From Plakobranchus ocellatus (lineage: Eukaryota > Mollusca > Gastropoda > Plakobranchidae): a stretch of DNA of 20,523 bases. A model generated the notes under the pieces. That model was not told the DNA's origin and searched no databases. It worked only from the letters and a program-made list of their open reading frames with translations. This document shows positions 1-11,100 of this stretch, in pieces. How positions within the stretch are numbered: position 1 is the first letter of the stretch; each line of letters begins with the position of its first letter. The DNA lies in contig BLXT01006926.1 of the NCBI GenBank assembly GCA_019648995.1, forward strand, positions 2,294,900-2,315,422, given 5' to 3'. The position numbers and the translations under genes were made by a program.

Positions 1-110
1 ACCGTGAAAGGGACGTTGCTCCCTGTATCTCCATTGGAGTAGACCCCCAACGATCATACTTCGTAGATGTAAGTAAAGTATTCGATTATCGCACTCTCAG
101 AAACAAATAA
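1..110 (+). CDS. possible 3'-terminal coding exon of an unidentified upstream gene (partial)
   Basis: From base 3 the plus strand is open for 35 codons and stops at TAA 108-110. The reading includes the segments DVAPCISIGVDPQ and SYFVDVSKVF and looks like ordinary protein. Base composition here is clearly less AT-rich than the following non-coding DNA. AATAAA occurs at 106-111 (overlapping the stop) and again at 173-178, as expected just past the end of a gene. A consensus donor GTAAGT at 69-74 is the complication: the exon could end at 68 and splice onward instead. I do not recognise the protein family, and the start lies outside the window. A chance open frame of this length is possible, so this is a moderate-to-low call. 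Confidence 0.35.
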   Translation, partial: RERDVAPCISIGVDPQRSYFVDVSKVFDYRTLRNK

Positions 111-172
111 ATAATTAAAAATCCTGAAATTTTGCCTCTGGAAATTATTTCAAAAGTTGTTTTGTTTTGTTT

Positions 173-178
173 AATAAA
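173..178 (+). terminator. possible poly(A) signal of the upstream gene
   Basis: AATAAA lies about 63 bases after the TAA of the candidate terminal exon and follows a T/G-rich run. This suits a compact 3' UTR. The hexamer is common in AT-rich DNA, so it is supported only by its position. Confidence 0.3.
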
Positions 179-709
179 ATCCATTTAGAGCTACATTTAC
201 CATTAATAAACTCTACTTCCGCTGAATTTTTGTTTACAATTTCCCGCGAGCACTTTGCTCAGTTAGCACTTTGTCAGCTGTGATCGCTGTCTGTCGTCAC
301 ATATATTGATGGCTTAATAGATCTAGATTAAACATCTTTTCGTTTACTTACAAGGCAATTAAACAAAGCTATAAACCAGACATACAGGCTTATCAGTGAT
401 CATATTTATAGATAGATAGCAGCCTGTGTCTTAGAACCATGCCCATAAATTAACATTTCAATTTCAACCAGACTATACTCTCTATAGGGTCCCTCTATAG
501 GCTATAGCCTAGGTTCTAGACTATTTCTAGATTATAGATCTAGTCTTGTCTTAGCTAGATTCCAGATTAGAGCTGGATCTAGACGTCTATATTTAATCTA
601 GGTCATAATTTCTTAAATAAATGGAAGTAGGCAAATACAAACAAAATAAAACTATGCAACGATTTATAATCTAGGCCTACTTGTTGCATTGGATTCAGCA
701 TTAAAAAAA
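179..709. other. intergenic stretch with short palindromes
   Basis: I see no coding exon here. The segment around 243-300 is less AT-rich than its surroundings and could be a promoter or untranslated exon, but nothing decides this. There is a perfect 14-base palindrome, TAGGCTATAGCCTA, at 498-511. CTCTATAGG also occurs twice within about 20 bases just before it. From 515 to 600 the sequence is dense in TCTAGA/AGATCT-type words. Confidence 0.5.
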
Positions 710-1069
710 CCATAGAGGGCAATGGTGTAGATTCACGTTTTATATTCATGTACTCGGTATCGATCTTTTTTATATGAGTTTTCGGAACGTTTTCGGTACT
801 CGGTCTGTCTCTAGGCCTAATGGCGATAATTATTATTATTCGGCATCTGTCGTCAAAACTGTGTATTTTAATAAAGATTGCATAAAATGTTGCTGATATT
901 CACTCTCACAAATAAAAACAGATAAGAACGAAAGTATGAAGTCATAAATTGAGAGCGAACAGCTTTAACAAAACACAGCGAATAACCGAATAATACCGAG
1001 TACGAAAAAAGACCGACACCGGATATGTATGAATATAAAAAGTGAATGTAAACGTTTGCCCCATAGAGG
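710..1069. mobile_element. MITE-like inverted-repeat element with flanking direct repeat
   Basis: The ends of 718-1060 are inverted copies of each other. The left arm (718-771) begins GGCAATGGTG and contains TTTTATATTCAT and TCTTTTTT. The reverse complement of the right arm (1005-1060) begins GGCAAACGTT and carries the same blocks in the same order. The outer 32 bases match at about 26 positions. GTACTCGGTA at 750-759 also has its inverted copy, TACCGAGTAC, further in. CCATAGAG stands immediately outside both ends (710-717 and 1061-1068) and looks like an 8-9 bp target-site duplication. The element is about 343 bp with no coding capacity, so it would be a non-autonomous DNA transposon. The duplication length fits hAT, Mutator or Merlin-type transposases; the sequence alone does not choose between them. 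Confidence 0.8.
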
Positions 1070-2484
1070 CCTATAAGAAAAGTGGTCTTTTGATTTGAAA
1101 TACTCAGATATGTTATTATTCTGCTTTAATACGTAAGATTCAATAGGGACCTTGGAATCGCTTCTGATTTTGCATTCCTATCCATTGTAATTACGAAATG
1201 AAGGCAGTTTTAGTCAAATGTTGACAACTTAAAATTTACCAACATTAACATAGATCTAATTTCGTTGAAGTGTCCAGAACTCTGATCTCTCAAGGCACTG
1301 AGGCTAAGAGAGCAGAGATTTTTCACGGTCTGTGTGCATCATTGAATGGAAACCACAAAGATTTATTTTTCTGAGGCAGTACAAATCTAGTCTCATTGTC
1401 ATTCGCCTTAGATATATAGATCTAGATCTAGATATCTATATTCCAGAAACTGACTAAATTCTAATTTTCAGGCTTTTCATTTCTTTAGGCTTACACTTAA
1501 AATTATAATTTTAGGTGTAGATCATTGAATTTCCATTTTCGTGGGACACACACACAATTACATTTAAGTCAACTGCTTATTAATTCATTTAATATACATC
1601 TCTCTGATGCTGAAAATACACCATTTCCCTCACATAGTAACTCACTTCCTTGATCTCTTATTATTTATCATTAAATTGATAATTTTAGAAAGGCTTGATG
1701 TCCTAGAATTAAATTTATTTGTATGATTTTTTCATTCTTGAGATCAGTTTATGGATCCTATTATCTTTCAATAGTACCTTTTTTTTTTTTTAAATAAATT
1801 CATTTTACATACCTAGTCTCCTTACTATGACATGTACTTGTAAAGTAAATTTGTCATATTTGATACAGCCTGAGACAACCATAACCTGCTAAATCAAGTT
1901 CCTTGCTATGATTTAAGTTATGTGAATTGGCTCTGTGGCATTTTTTTTCAAGATTGAAATCTGTCTAGAATTTACAATGATTGGACTTGTATTTGATAAT
2001 ACTATAAAAAGAAACATGCTAGCTTCGCACCGCTGAATGCACTTATTTGAATGCATGATGGCAAAGGGCACTAAAGTGTTTACTTATAACTTGATGTTAA
2101 AATTGTGAAAAGCACGTGGCTGGACTTCAGAACGACAGTCTATCTTTTGATCTTGTGACAAAACATAGATTTGTGAAAAGTTCATACTGTTTCTATGATC
2201 TGAATAAATTATTGATTTTCCATGATAAATATGTGGGTTTCAAGCTTTACAGCTGCCATAGGGAAACACCTCAGCTGGTGTGATGATTTAAGAAATTATA
2301 GGCTTATTATCATATATGCTCTGTTATTGAAATTTAAATGAATAATTAAAAAAAAATATCTTACATTTTTTTCTAAAAACCAAGTTCATCCTGCTCTCTG
2401 TTTATTATATTTATATCACATCATCTTCATGGTGACCAGAAAAACTCAGTCTTTGTATAGGCTATGTAATGCAATCTACCTGGC
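1070..2484. other. AT-rich intergenic DNA, no gene seen
   Basis: No convincing exon is visible on either strand. At 1410-1440 there is a short AGATCTAGATCTAGATATCT-type simple repeat, partly self-complementary. A T-run lies near 1780. The rest is unremarkable AT-rich sequence. Confidence 0.5.
1411..1440. repeat. TCTAGA-type self-complementary simple repeat
   Basis: The run alternates GATATATA, TAGATCTAGATCTA and GATATCTATA. TAGATCTAGATCTA is a perfect palindrome. The same words are scattered through 515-600, so this is probably local simple-sequence expansion and not a site. Confidence 0.5.
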
Positions 2485-2541
2485 AGACCAGAATCCTGGT
2501 CTCTCTAGCCAATCTAGTTAGACAGACCAAAAGTGTGGTCT
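2485..2541. repeat. pair of small hairpins with the same stem and different loops
   Basis: AGACCA-GAATCC-TGGTCT (2485-2502) and AGACCA-AAAGTG-TGGTCT (2524-2541) share a six-base stem but have unrelated six-base loops. The surrounding sequence is also partly repeated: CAGACCA before, and CTCTAGCC or CCCTAACC after, with a period of 39 bases. This is a short diverged tandem repeat. Confidence 0.55.
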
Positions 2542-3123
2542 CCCTAACCTCTTCCTAATTTCGTCTAAAAACTACGATATCTTTAAACGTTTTGGAGAAA
2601 AATTATAGCCTCAGATCAACATCTTGGCCAAGTTTTGTTGATCAGCTCTGTTTCAGCCATAAGTTACGAAATAAAATGCAAGTGTTCTTTAAAAATTGTG
2701 TTTCACTTTCATGTCTTTAATTATAATCTATAAGCCTATAATCCTCTTTACTTAGTAACTGAAGGACACATAGTTGATTTCACAAACTTGTCCCAAAGAG
2801 CATGCTTTAATTTGTGCACCTAATATACATGGTGTATTATAAGTAAAACATAATTTATGTTTTTTATGTGTTAATGATCTGAAGAAACTGCAAAAGTATG
2901 ATTTTGCCTTTTTGTGGATTTTAAATATGGCTAAATCCACTAGTATTGTTTACAAAAACTAAAAAGTGACATTAATGTCAAATTTTCATTCTCTTTTCAC
3001 ATTGGTTACACTACAAGGGTCTTAAAGAGCAAATTTAATCCTTCATGTATGTAAATTTCAGACCCTGTTGATTGCTCAAAAACTTGTTATTGATGATGCA
3101 ATAATATGTCAGTCAAGAACGTG

Positions 3124-4003
3124 AGGAATGTAACATTACAGTTACACAAAAAAAAACCTTAAATACAATAAAATGAACACCTGAAATACAGAAGTACACA
3201 TAATGTCTGTTGATGTATTTCTTTAAAAACACCATGAAAAAAAATTTTTTTTTAATCAAAATTATGAAATATGAGTTATAAATCATGAGGAATGTTACGC
3301 AATATAAATGGACATAAAAACCACATAATTTACCAAAAGGCACCCTGACAAATACTACAAGGAGAGGCAGTAAATACAAAAATTCTTAATGAAAAGAGAA
3401 TGTCATATATAAAATAATATGTTTTAAAAAAAAAAATTGTGAGTAATGTTCCTACAAAAGCACGGACAAACGTGGTACTAATTCTAAGATTACTTATTTT
3501 AGCAATTCTAAATCTAGATTGCCCCATATAATAGTTTATACGTTTTACAAATAACCTATGCAATTTACCACATACTTGTAATCATAAATTTAAGATAAAG
3601 TGTAGGACTTGGCAATAACTGCCAATAATGCGAAAAATCCAAGGAATGTCACAGGACAAAAAGTAGATCTTCAATATGTTATTTTTCATCATCTAATAGT
3701 CATGTATGGCATGAAAATGCAGTCGAAAGACTTGAATCATAAATATTTAAATAAACAGTCTTTGCAAGGAGTAACAATTAAAAAAACAAAACACGGTAAA
3801 ACAAGTGTCAGGAATGTCACTTGGGCAGACCAAATTGCCACTCTAAGAACATTCCTGGCATGTCTTCAATAACTCTTGATTTATCATATTATGATATTCT
3901 TAATCAAATTTTTTCTAAACAATTGAAATGTATGAAATCACACAATAGATATAAAAAATTTTTCCATGAATGTATTTGTTATAGTGAGTTATGCCAAGAA
4001 TGT
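3124..4003. repeat. dispersed AGGAATGT(N)AC motif cluster
   Basis: AGGAATGTNAC occurs four times on the plus strand: starts 3124, 3288, 3642 and 3810. Weaker versions are AGTAATGTTCC near 3442 and AAGAATGTCAG near 3997. The inverted form ACATTCCT is at 3849. The spacings between AATGT cores are about 164, 154, 200, 168 and 186. The sequence between the motifs does not align convincingly, so this is not a plain satellite array. GGAATG is the core of TEAD-type (M-CAT) binding sites, which is one possible reading. A strongly diverged repeat of about 170 bp is the other. No coding gene is supported here. Confidence 0.45.
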
Positions 4004-4103
4004 CAGCTGGATGAATTTATCACAATTGCTCAACTTTCATCTAACTTTATTACTGGAGTAATGCTAAGTCTACCCATGCAAGGAGCTGTGCACTTTATTT
4101 AAC

Positions 4104-4953
4104 TCATAAACAAAAATTTCACAGTACTATTGAACTCATAGTGTATCTAGCACATTAGACCTTGTATTGACATACTGTACATTCAAAATCACAGGATTCT
4201 CATGTTTTGGCAGAATTTTTGTTGTCTCTCTGTAGGCTCTATGGTTATTGTGGGTGTCAGAACGGCTGATACACAGGAATTGCATGCCTGAAAAATAAGC
4301 AACTCTCATTTTTCCAATGTTTATTCTTTCAACCTATCATTCCAATTTCTTTTTAAATCGCTTTATTGACCTGATTATTATTCTCCAAACTATGAATTCT
4401 TGTCTATGATATTTATTTAAAAGAAAATGGTACAGTGAATTTAGTAAGGATCTTTTTTAGATGAAACCTTCTGTAGCTGAAACTTTTCTTTATTGGAGGC
4501 GTGGCTTTATTCTTTTTCTTGTAACTTTAGAGGAAATGATCTCTAGGCTGGGAGAGTTTTAATTTTGAATTCAGCATTAAATTATCATCATCTTTCTTTT
4601 GAAGTATAATATATGTGTGTTTTTATAACTGTTTTCAATAATATTATTATTGCAGAATAACAGCACCAGAGAACTTCAAATCAAGAGATCTTTTTCTGAT
4701 AAGATCTTTACATTGCAAAACAAACACAAAGAGGCATGGTTGTTCCCGCCTCCCCATTTTTAAAAAAAAGATTTTGATGAATGCATTTTGGTCACCTCTT
4801 GTCAGTATGGGATATATTTTCAGCATATTTTGTGAAAAAAATGATGGTGTTATGGTGCAATTTATCCTTGTATTTTCTGGTAGCTTCCTAATCTAAACTG
4901 TCTTTTTCTTATATCTTATTTTGAAATGTAATTTTTTTCCCATTGCAATACAG
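4104..4953. other. non-coding stretch upstream of the SIVA coding region
   Basis: I see no exon in this stretch. It ends with a pyrimidine-rich run and CAATACAG at 4946-4953, which resembles a splice acceptor. The SIVA start codon may therefore lie in the second exon of the transcript, with an untranslated first exon somewhere upstream. No clear core promoter can be picked out. Confidence 0.35.
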
Positions 4954-5056
4954 ATTATATCATTACTTGTTTGTAGTCATTGGGATTTGAGCTGAAAATA
5001 GACGGACCCAGTTGCACCTGAGAACTGCTTTAAAGAAAACTAGTATTGTTGACATC

Positions 5057-5174
5057 ATGCCTAAGCGAAATAACCCATTTGGTGATCATTCTAGTCTTCA
5101 GTTAAAGATGCATGTTGGTGAAAAAGAAGTTGATAAAGGAGTCTGTCAACAGACAAGAATGCAAACTGTTTATG
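5057..5174 (+). CDS. SIVA1: SIVA1 coding exon 1 (residues 1-39 plus one base)
   Basis: This exon encodes the conserved N-terminus, including LQLKMHVGEKEVDKGVC, which corresponds to LQLK(V)RVSQ.ELSRGVC in the human protein. It ends in phase 1 at the donor G|GTAAGTG (5175). The ATG at 5057 is chosen over the upstream in-frame TTG at 5012 because MPKR is the family start and no upstream in-frame ATG exists after the TGA at 4988. Confidence 0.92.
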
Positions 5175-8100
5175 GTAAGTGTCACTTGTTTTTGTCGAAA
5201 CAAAATTATTTTTTATTGATAGTTTGTGTACATTTCTATTTATAATAAAAGTTCAAGCTAATTGCATTTGCGGTTAAAATATTAGAGCATCCGTGTTCTC
5301 TCTTTATGAGGAGGGCAAATAATAATTCTAGTCTCTTGAAATAAGTAGACCAACTTTGTTTTTTAAAAACAGCTAGGCATGAAGACTTCATGGAATAGAT
5401 TGCATTATTTCTGGACCATAGATTTATTTTGTCAAGCTCTTAAGGACCTCAAAGATGAGCTTTCTCCACATTTTTTTTTGTGGGAATTCCAGATTTTTTT
5501 CCCTACATATAGAAATTCAGGCACCAATAATTTAATACTTTGATCACGCCAATAGGCAGAGATAAGCATTCTCTAAATTTTTGGGGGGGAATTGTGTCCA
5601 TCTCTGGGACATGTTTATATGTATTAAAAATTGAAAGTAAAGCAGAATTACACTGGTACACTGTTGCAGCTTTCTTGATGGTTGAGTTTTAAATATAACT
5701 TTTCCTGTTTATGTAAGGATCTTTAAATGAATTTGTTGCAGATATATGCTTCCAATATTGGAATACCCAACATTTTTTGCATTTTTAAGTTTCAATTGTT
5801 GTTTTTGTGAAAAGTTTGAATACACCTTTTATTAGCTCTCTTTGAATTGTTAAAGGGTTTGATTTGTAGTGATCATGTTCTTTTTAAAATCCCATCCACC
5901 TCTGGTGATCTCACCTCTCTTTTGGGCAGATCCCAAATCACTCAGAATCCGCCCTGAGATCTGCAGGGACCCTTCTGTCTCGGGTTTGGGTTAATTTTCA
6001 AATTCAGCTACATGTTTAAAATTTTATAGAAACATTGAAAACTGTATCAGAAAATTTGATATTACAGTGGATTTACAAAAGTTGGATTTCTTGACAAAAA
6101 ATGTAATTAATAACTTCCTACATTTAAAGAGATAAAGGTCCAGGTTGTTTCCAATACAAACATTTTCACACCATATTGTGTCCAGTAGTCACAGGGGCAA
6201 ACATACATTTTGTTTGTAATGGAAAGCTTTGTAATCAGATCTTATTGGTGTATTGATATTATAGATTTTTTTCATTATTTGCCTTGCATAATAAATTATG
6301 ATTAAAAGCATTTAATGACAACATTGTTAATGGACAATAATGGCATTAAAAATCCTATTGCACTTTATAGAAATGCTGGCTGCTGTTAGTTTTCTGGTCC
6401 AAAGACTCAAACAATGGTAAGAAAGCTCAGCTGCCAGAGAATCTAATTTAACAATTAAACCTCAAACTATAGGTGGTGTGAACAATTTTAAGTTTGAAAA
6501 GGTTGAACTTTGAAATGCTCATGTTCCAATACAACCCTTTACTTTCATGTTCACAGAACGAACTCGAGCCTTACTTTTTAATGGGATGAAGTCAAATGCA
6601 GAGGCAGAAATGGTTGTTGATGTTAATTATAATCACACTCTACATGATGGTGGTTTAGGCTGCGGTGAGAATCCTCATTGGCAGAATTCATCGTTAAAGC
6701 AACTGCACTTAAATAGAAACTGTGAGCTAGTCAACAGTGAAGGAACTGAGTCAATTGATATGGAGACAGACTCCTACCTGAAGGCAAACTGTGATGGAGC
6801 CATTCCCAAAGTGCCTTCTGTCTTTATGTTTGATACAGCAGCATCAGGTCCGTGCATAGCATCACCCATGTTACCCTTTGGATTACACTTTGGCAGGAGC
6901 TCGGGGGCCTTTAGTCCAATAAATTCTGCTGCAAGTTCAGAGGCTCTTGATCATGAAGCTGATTGCTCTTTAGGACCCAGCAATCAAAATGCATTTTCCG
7001 TGCTGATGCAAGGTCCCTTGAGAAGTACTTGCCCTAATAACGAAAGTGGCAGTAGAGGTAAGCTGTCTACAAGATATTTATTAATCTATTAACCAAAACG
7101 AGGAGAATCTTAAATTTTGTTTTTAAGTTTAATAATATTAATAATACAGTTAAGAAATCAAAGTCTGATGACAGACAATCAAATTGCCCGAAAATTGAAC
7201 TGCTTGAGACATTCTGATTAAAATTTTTTTCTCAAAATCCAAAGTGAATCGGATCTGATTTTGATCATTTGAAGTCAGTAAATTAATATTCCTTTAAATG
7301 CTTCCATGTTAATACTATTACCATGGGCAGCATTTAAAGGAATATTAATTTTGCCTAAGCCTCATTATCTCGCAGCCAAAAGTGTAAATTTTGGAACTAT
7401 GGGTTTGTCTCTGATCTGCCCAGGCCTAATGTATGTGAATTTTCTAGATCTGGAAAAGGCTGTCAGAAACGTAATCAGTTACGTCTTAGGCAAGGAAATG
7501 AAGTGGAGATAGCTGTTCAAAATTTAAACTGGTTTGCACCTCTTTAATTTTGCTAAGATTTTTTATCACTGGAAAATATCTTGTTCCTCTTGGAAGTAAT
7601 AAAGGCCAATGAAATGTCCATATAAAGAAAACATTTAAAGAGACTATTTTTATGTCAACGTTTAAGTATTAACAAAACAAGAAAAAGGGATTGACAACCA
7701 AAGTTGGAGATATTTAAAAATGGTGCTCAGTGATTTACTTTTTCACATTTTGACTACCCTTATTGTATCAACTTGGTACAAAATTAACTGAAGTATAAAA
7801 CATATAGAAGCAAAGCTATTGTAAAGGACAGCTTAACATCTTATATTCATGTACAATATAAATGTGCAAATGATAACCTAAACATGGTCTTCATAGTATT
7901 ATACAAGTGGGATAATTTGCTAATTGATTAGAGATCTCTCATTACAAAAGTCAACTAGAGCCATCCATTTCTTTGATCAATGACAGCTTCACCGATAACT
8001 CACAACTCGCTGACCAAGAAACCATTACTTTAACTTTGATGGTGGGATGAGAGAAGAAAAGTCCAGGGTTTTAGATTGGGTACAAATTTTGATTAAAAAG

Positions 8101-11100
8101 CATTATATGTGTAGACTTATTTTGTCAACAACTTCTAATCCCTTAATAGCAAAATGAAGAATGCTTTTGATTATGTCTTACAATCTTATTTCTGAGATTA
8201 AGCTTTTTTTCATGTGTGTTTTTCTTTTCCTCTGTGTATTCCACCCAGCATGCCACAACTGCCGCAAGCCTGTGCAGACTAGGGATGTTATCAAATGTCA
8301 GTTTTGTGAGCAATATATCTGCTCAAACTGTGTGAGGCAGTGCTATGGCTGTTTTCAACATTACTGCCAGTTGTGTTCAGTTGTGAAGTAAGTAGTTCAA
8401 AAAGATCTTCATTGTAAATTTTTGTTTCTGTAAGGTTTTTCTTTCGTTTTTTTATTCTTCCGTTTCCATTTCCTGCACACAGTATCACAAAATCACGATT
8501 TAAAAAATCTTGATGGTTGCTCAATGCAAACTGCATTCTTTATCTGCATCCCAAAGCATTCTTTAAAAAAAGTGCCATCATCCACTGTGAATCAAGCATT
8601 TTCTCTTCTAAATCAATGAAATGCAACAATCACAGACATAGCACTCTTAAATCAGCTGCAGATCAGTAGCTTTCTCAGCCCCAGCCCATATCAAGCATTA
8701 TGGAGCCAAATTTTAAATTTGATGCAAAATCACTCTTCTTGAGTTAATTATTACCAAGCAAATACAACATGCCTTTTCCTGCCCACTGACGAAAAGCATC
8801 CGTGATGGATACATTGTTTTATAATATTAGCACACTCTAGTGATGGCCAGTTTACTGCAATGTAGGAGTTACTTTTGTGTGCAATTCCACAAGAAGAAAA
8901 GCATGCCAGAGCTGGAAATGTGTCCTTTTCCCACCTCAAAACATGTTTTTTTTACATTTTTTTTTCAAAATGGCTCCTATAGTTACAGTTGTTAAAGCTC
9001 GATATTTTAAGATCACAAATGAAAAAATTAAACTCTGGATGCAGATGGCATTCTCATGCAGAGTAATAAAAGTTGAAAATAGGTAATTCCTCTCGTTTAT
9101 AAAAAAAATTGCTGTCACAAAAGATCTTATTTTTTCAAACACTGTAAAAACTGCAGAGAGTAATCAGTCAAAAGGTGATAAAAAGTGTTATTGCTTCACA
9201 CTTTCTTTCTAATTTGATTATTTACAAATTTATGACTGTCACTGGTCAGAGTTAATGAAGGAGAGAAATTGTCATAAAATGTTGATTCAAAAATTCTTAA
9301 AATAATTGATTAAACATATGAACAGTAAGCATGATGGAAATGGATATCAAATTCCATACTTGCTTGATATTTTTTTTTTTTTTATTTACAAATATATGTA
9401 AATTCAAATGTCTTTTCCAATCAAGAAAATTTGTAAACAAAGCTGAATTTATTGCCTGTCTGTTATCCCTGTATTTTCTGATATTTATAGCCTCAGTTAG
9501 GGAATAAATTTTATTATGCATTACCCACAAACATCAATTTTTAAAAATTTATGCTACAAAAAACTTTAAAAATAATCAATATGTCATTTTTTCATTTACT
9601 GATATTATTGATATATGCTTCTAGTAAACAAAATGTGTAGTTTACAAAAGAAAGAGTCAATCCTATGATTTTAATAATCACAATTAAAAATGGCTAGGCC
9701 ATTTACAATGCCTAAAATTTGATAGAATTTTTTACATACAAAAAAAAAAAAAAACCCCATACACCTGGAGTTCTCATATGTCCATTAACTTGATACACTC
9801 GTTAATACTTTTCATCTGTAACCAAAGCATATTTCTAGGTAAATTTAAGTTCTAGAAAATCACAATCAGACAAAGGATTTCAGAATCTCAAGCCATTTAA
9901 ACTTGAATTCATTAAAAAAAATTTATATTACGCGGTAAAGTTGATGAAACATTTTGCCTAGCAGTCCATTCAGGAACGAACAGATTTTTAGCTGTCTGAA
10001 CAATCAAGATAGTTAGAAATTTAACAGTTTTTATTATAAAGTCATACATAATCGTGTTTTTTCGGTGCTCATTTTAACTACATCATTCAACATTGCAAAA
10101 CCCATCTCCAACTGAGTCGCTAGCCATGAAAGCAATGTAGAGGACAAAAAGATAAAAAGCATTTTAATTAAGGCATTATGGAAATGTGTGATTTGACAGA
10201 TATTTAGTGCAAAGGAATATCTGAGTGTCTCATCTTGACTTCTAAATTTGATTTTTAAACCCTCCCGTTATCTCTCTAAATGTAAATCTAATAAGTTGTA
10301 CACTGCTTGTTGGAGAGCAGGTCCCTTAAAATATATATAGGGATCAACACTGTCTATCAACGGTTACACGCAACTTCACAACAATAACAACTTAACTATA
10401 TCGACTGCACGAGAAGGTCACACCAAATAAAAGGCAGAACACCGGGGATAGGTGACAGGAAACTTATATTATAATAATAATAATATAGTGAAGTAGAGAA
10501 GTCACACAAAGAAGTAGACAGAAAGATACGAGGCGAGCCAAAGACAAAGGTCCATGCACGCAGGCGCGACGATAGAAAAATGATCAGAATCTGCGTTATG
10601 AAATCTTATACCGTTAAATAAGTTAGTACATGCTAATTCACTCACGAGGAACTCTCCTCCAAGATACTACCTCATAGGTCAATAGACTGATTGATACAAC
10701 CAATAGATATAAATTAATTGATACGATCTTTAGATCTAACTTAGAGATATAATCTACAGGTACACTTAATAGATATACTCTACAGATATAATTAGTAGAT
10801 ATAATTAATGTATATTTATGTTCACTCGCACAAGCACACGCTTCTAAACTTAATCCATATCCTGTAGAAGTTGTAGTAGAATAAGGGTTTTCAGATGTCC
10901 AAATAAACAAATGTCCAAATCCTCGATTCCGCACTGCCAGAAAAGATTGTTCCAAAGTGCTAGATGTAGTTCCGTGCATTCACGATATTGGTGAATTAGT
11001 CCAGATGTTAAAATAGGAAAACAGTCCAATTAGTCCAAAGCTGTTAGCGGTACAAGTATGAAAATTCTCGATTAGGTCTGGAAAACCTCTCTTCCAGAAA

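Noticed and set aside
3609-4102. Two overlapping plus-strand open frames of 87 and 93 codons
   Set aside because: They show no recognisable domain, lie in different frames, have AT-driven composition and no convincing splice sites. They overlap the repeated AGGAATGT motif, which explains the repeated RNVT words.
5012-5056. In-frame TTG extension upstream of the SIVA1 ATG
   Set aside because: Non-ATG starts are unlikely here. The family begins at MPKR, and an in-frame TGA sits at 4988.
7306-7512. 68-codon open frame in SIVA1 intron 2
   Set aside because: It begins inside the hairpin and continues into intron sequence. No homology is recognised, and the gene model needs this region to be intronic.
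8291-8536. Minus-strand open frame over SIVA1 exon 3
   Set aside because: It is the antisense shadow of the CxxC-coding exon.
10638-10979. 113-codon minus-strand open frame in intron 3
   Set aside because: It spans simple AGATATA-type repeats and has no recognisable domain, and nothing around it supports a gene.
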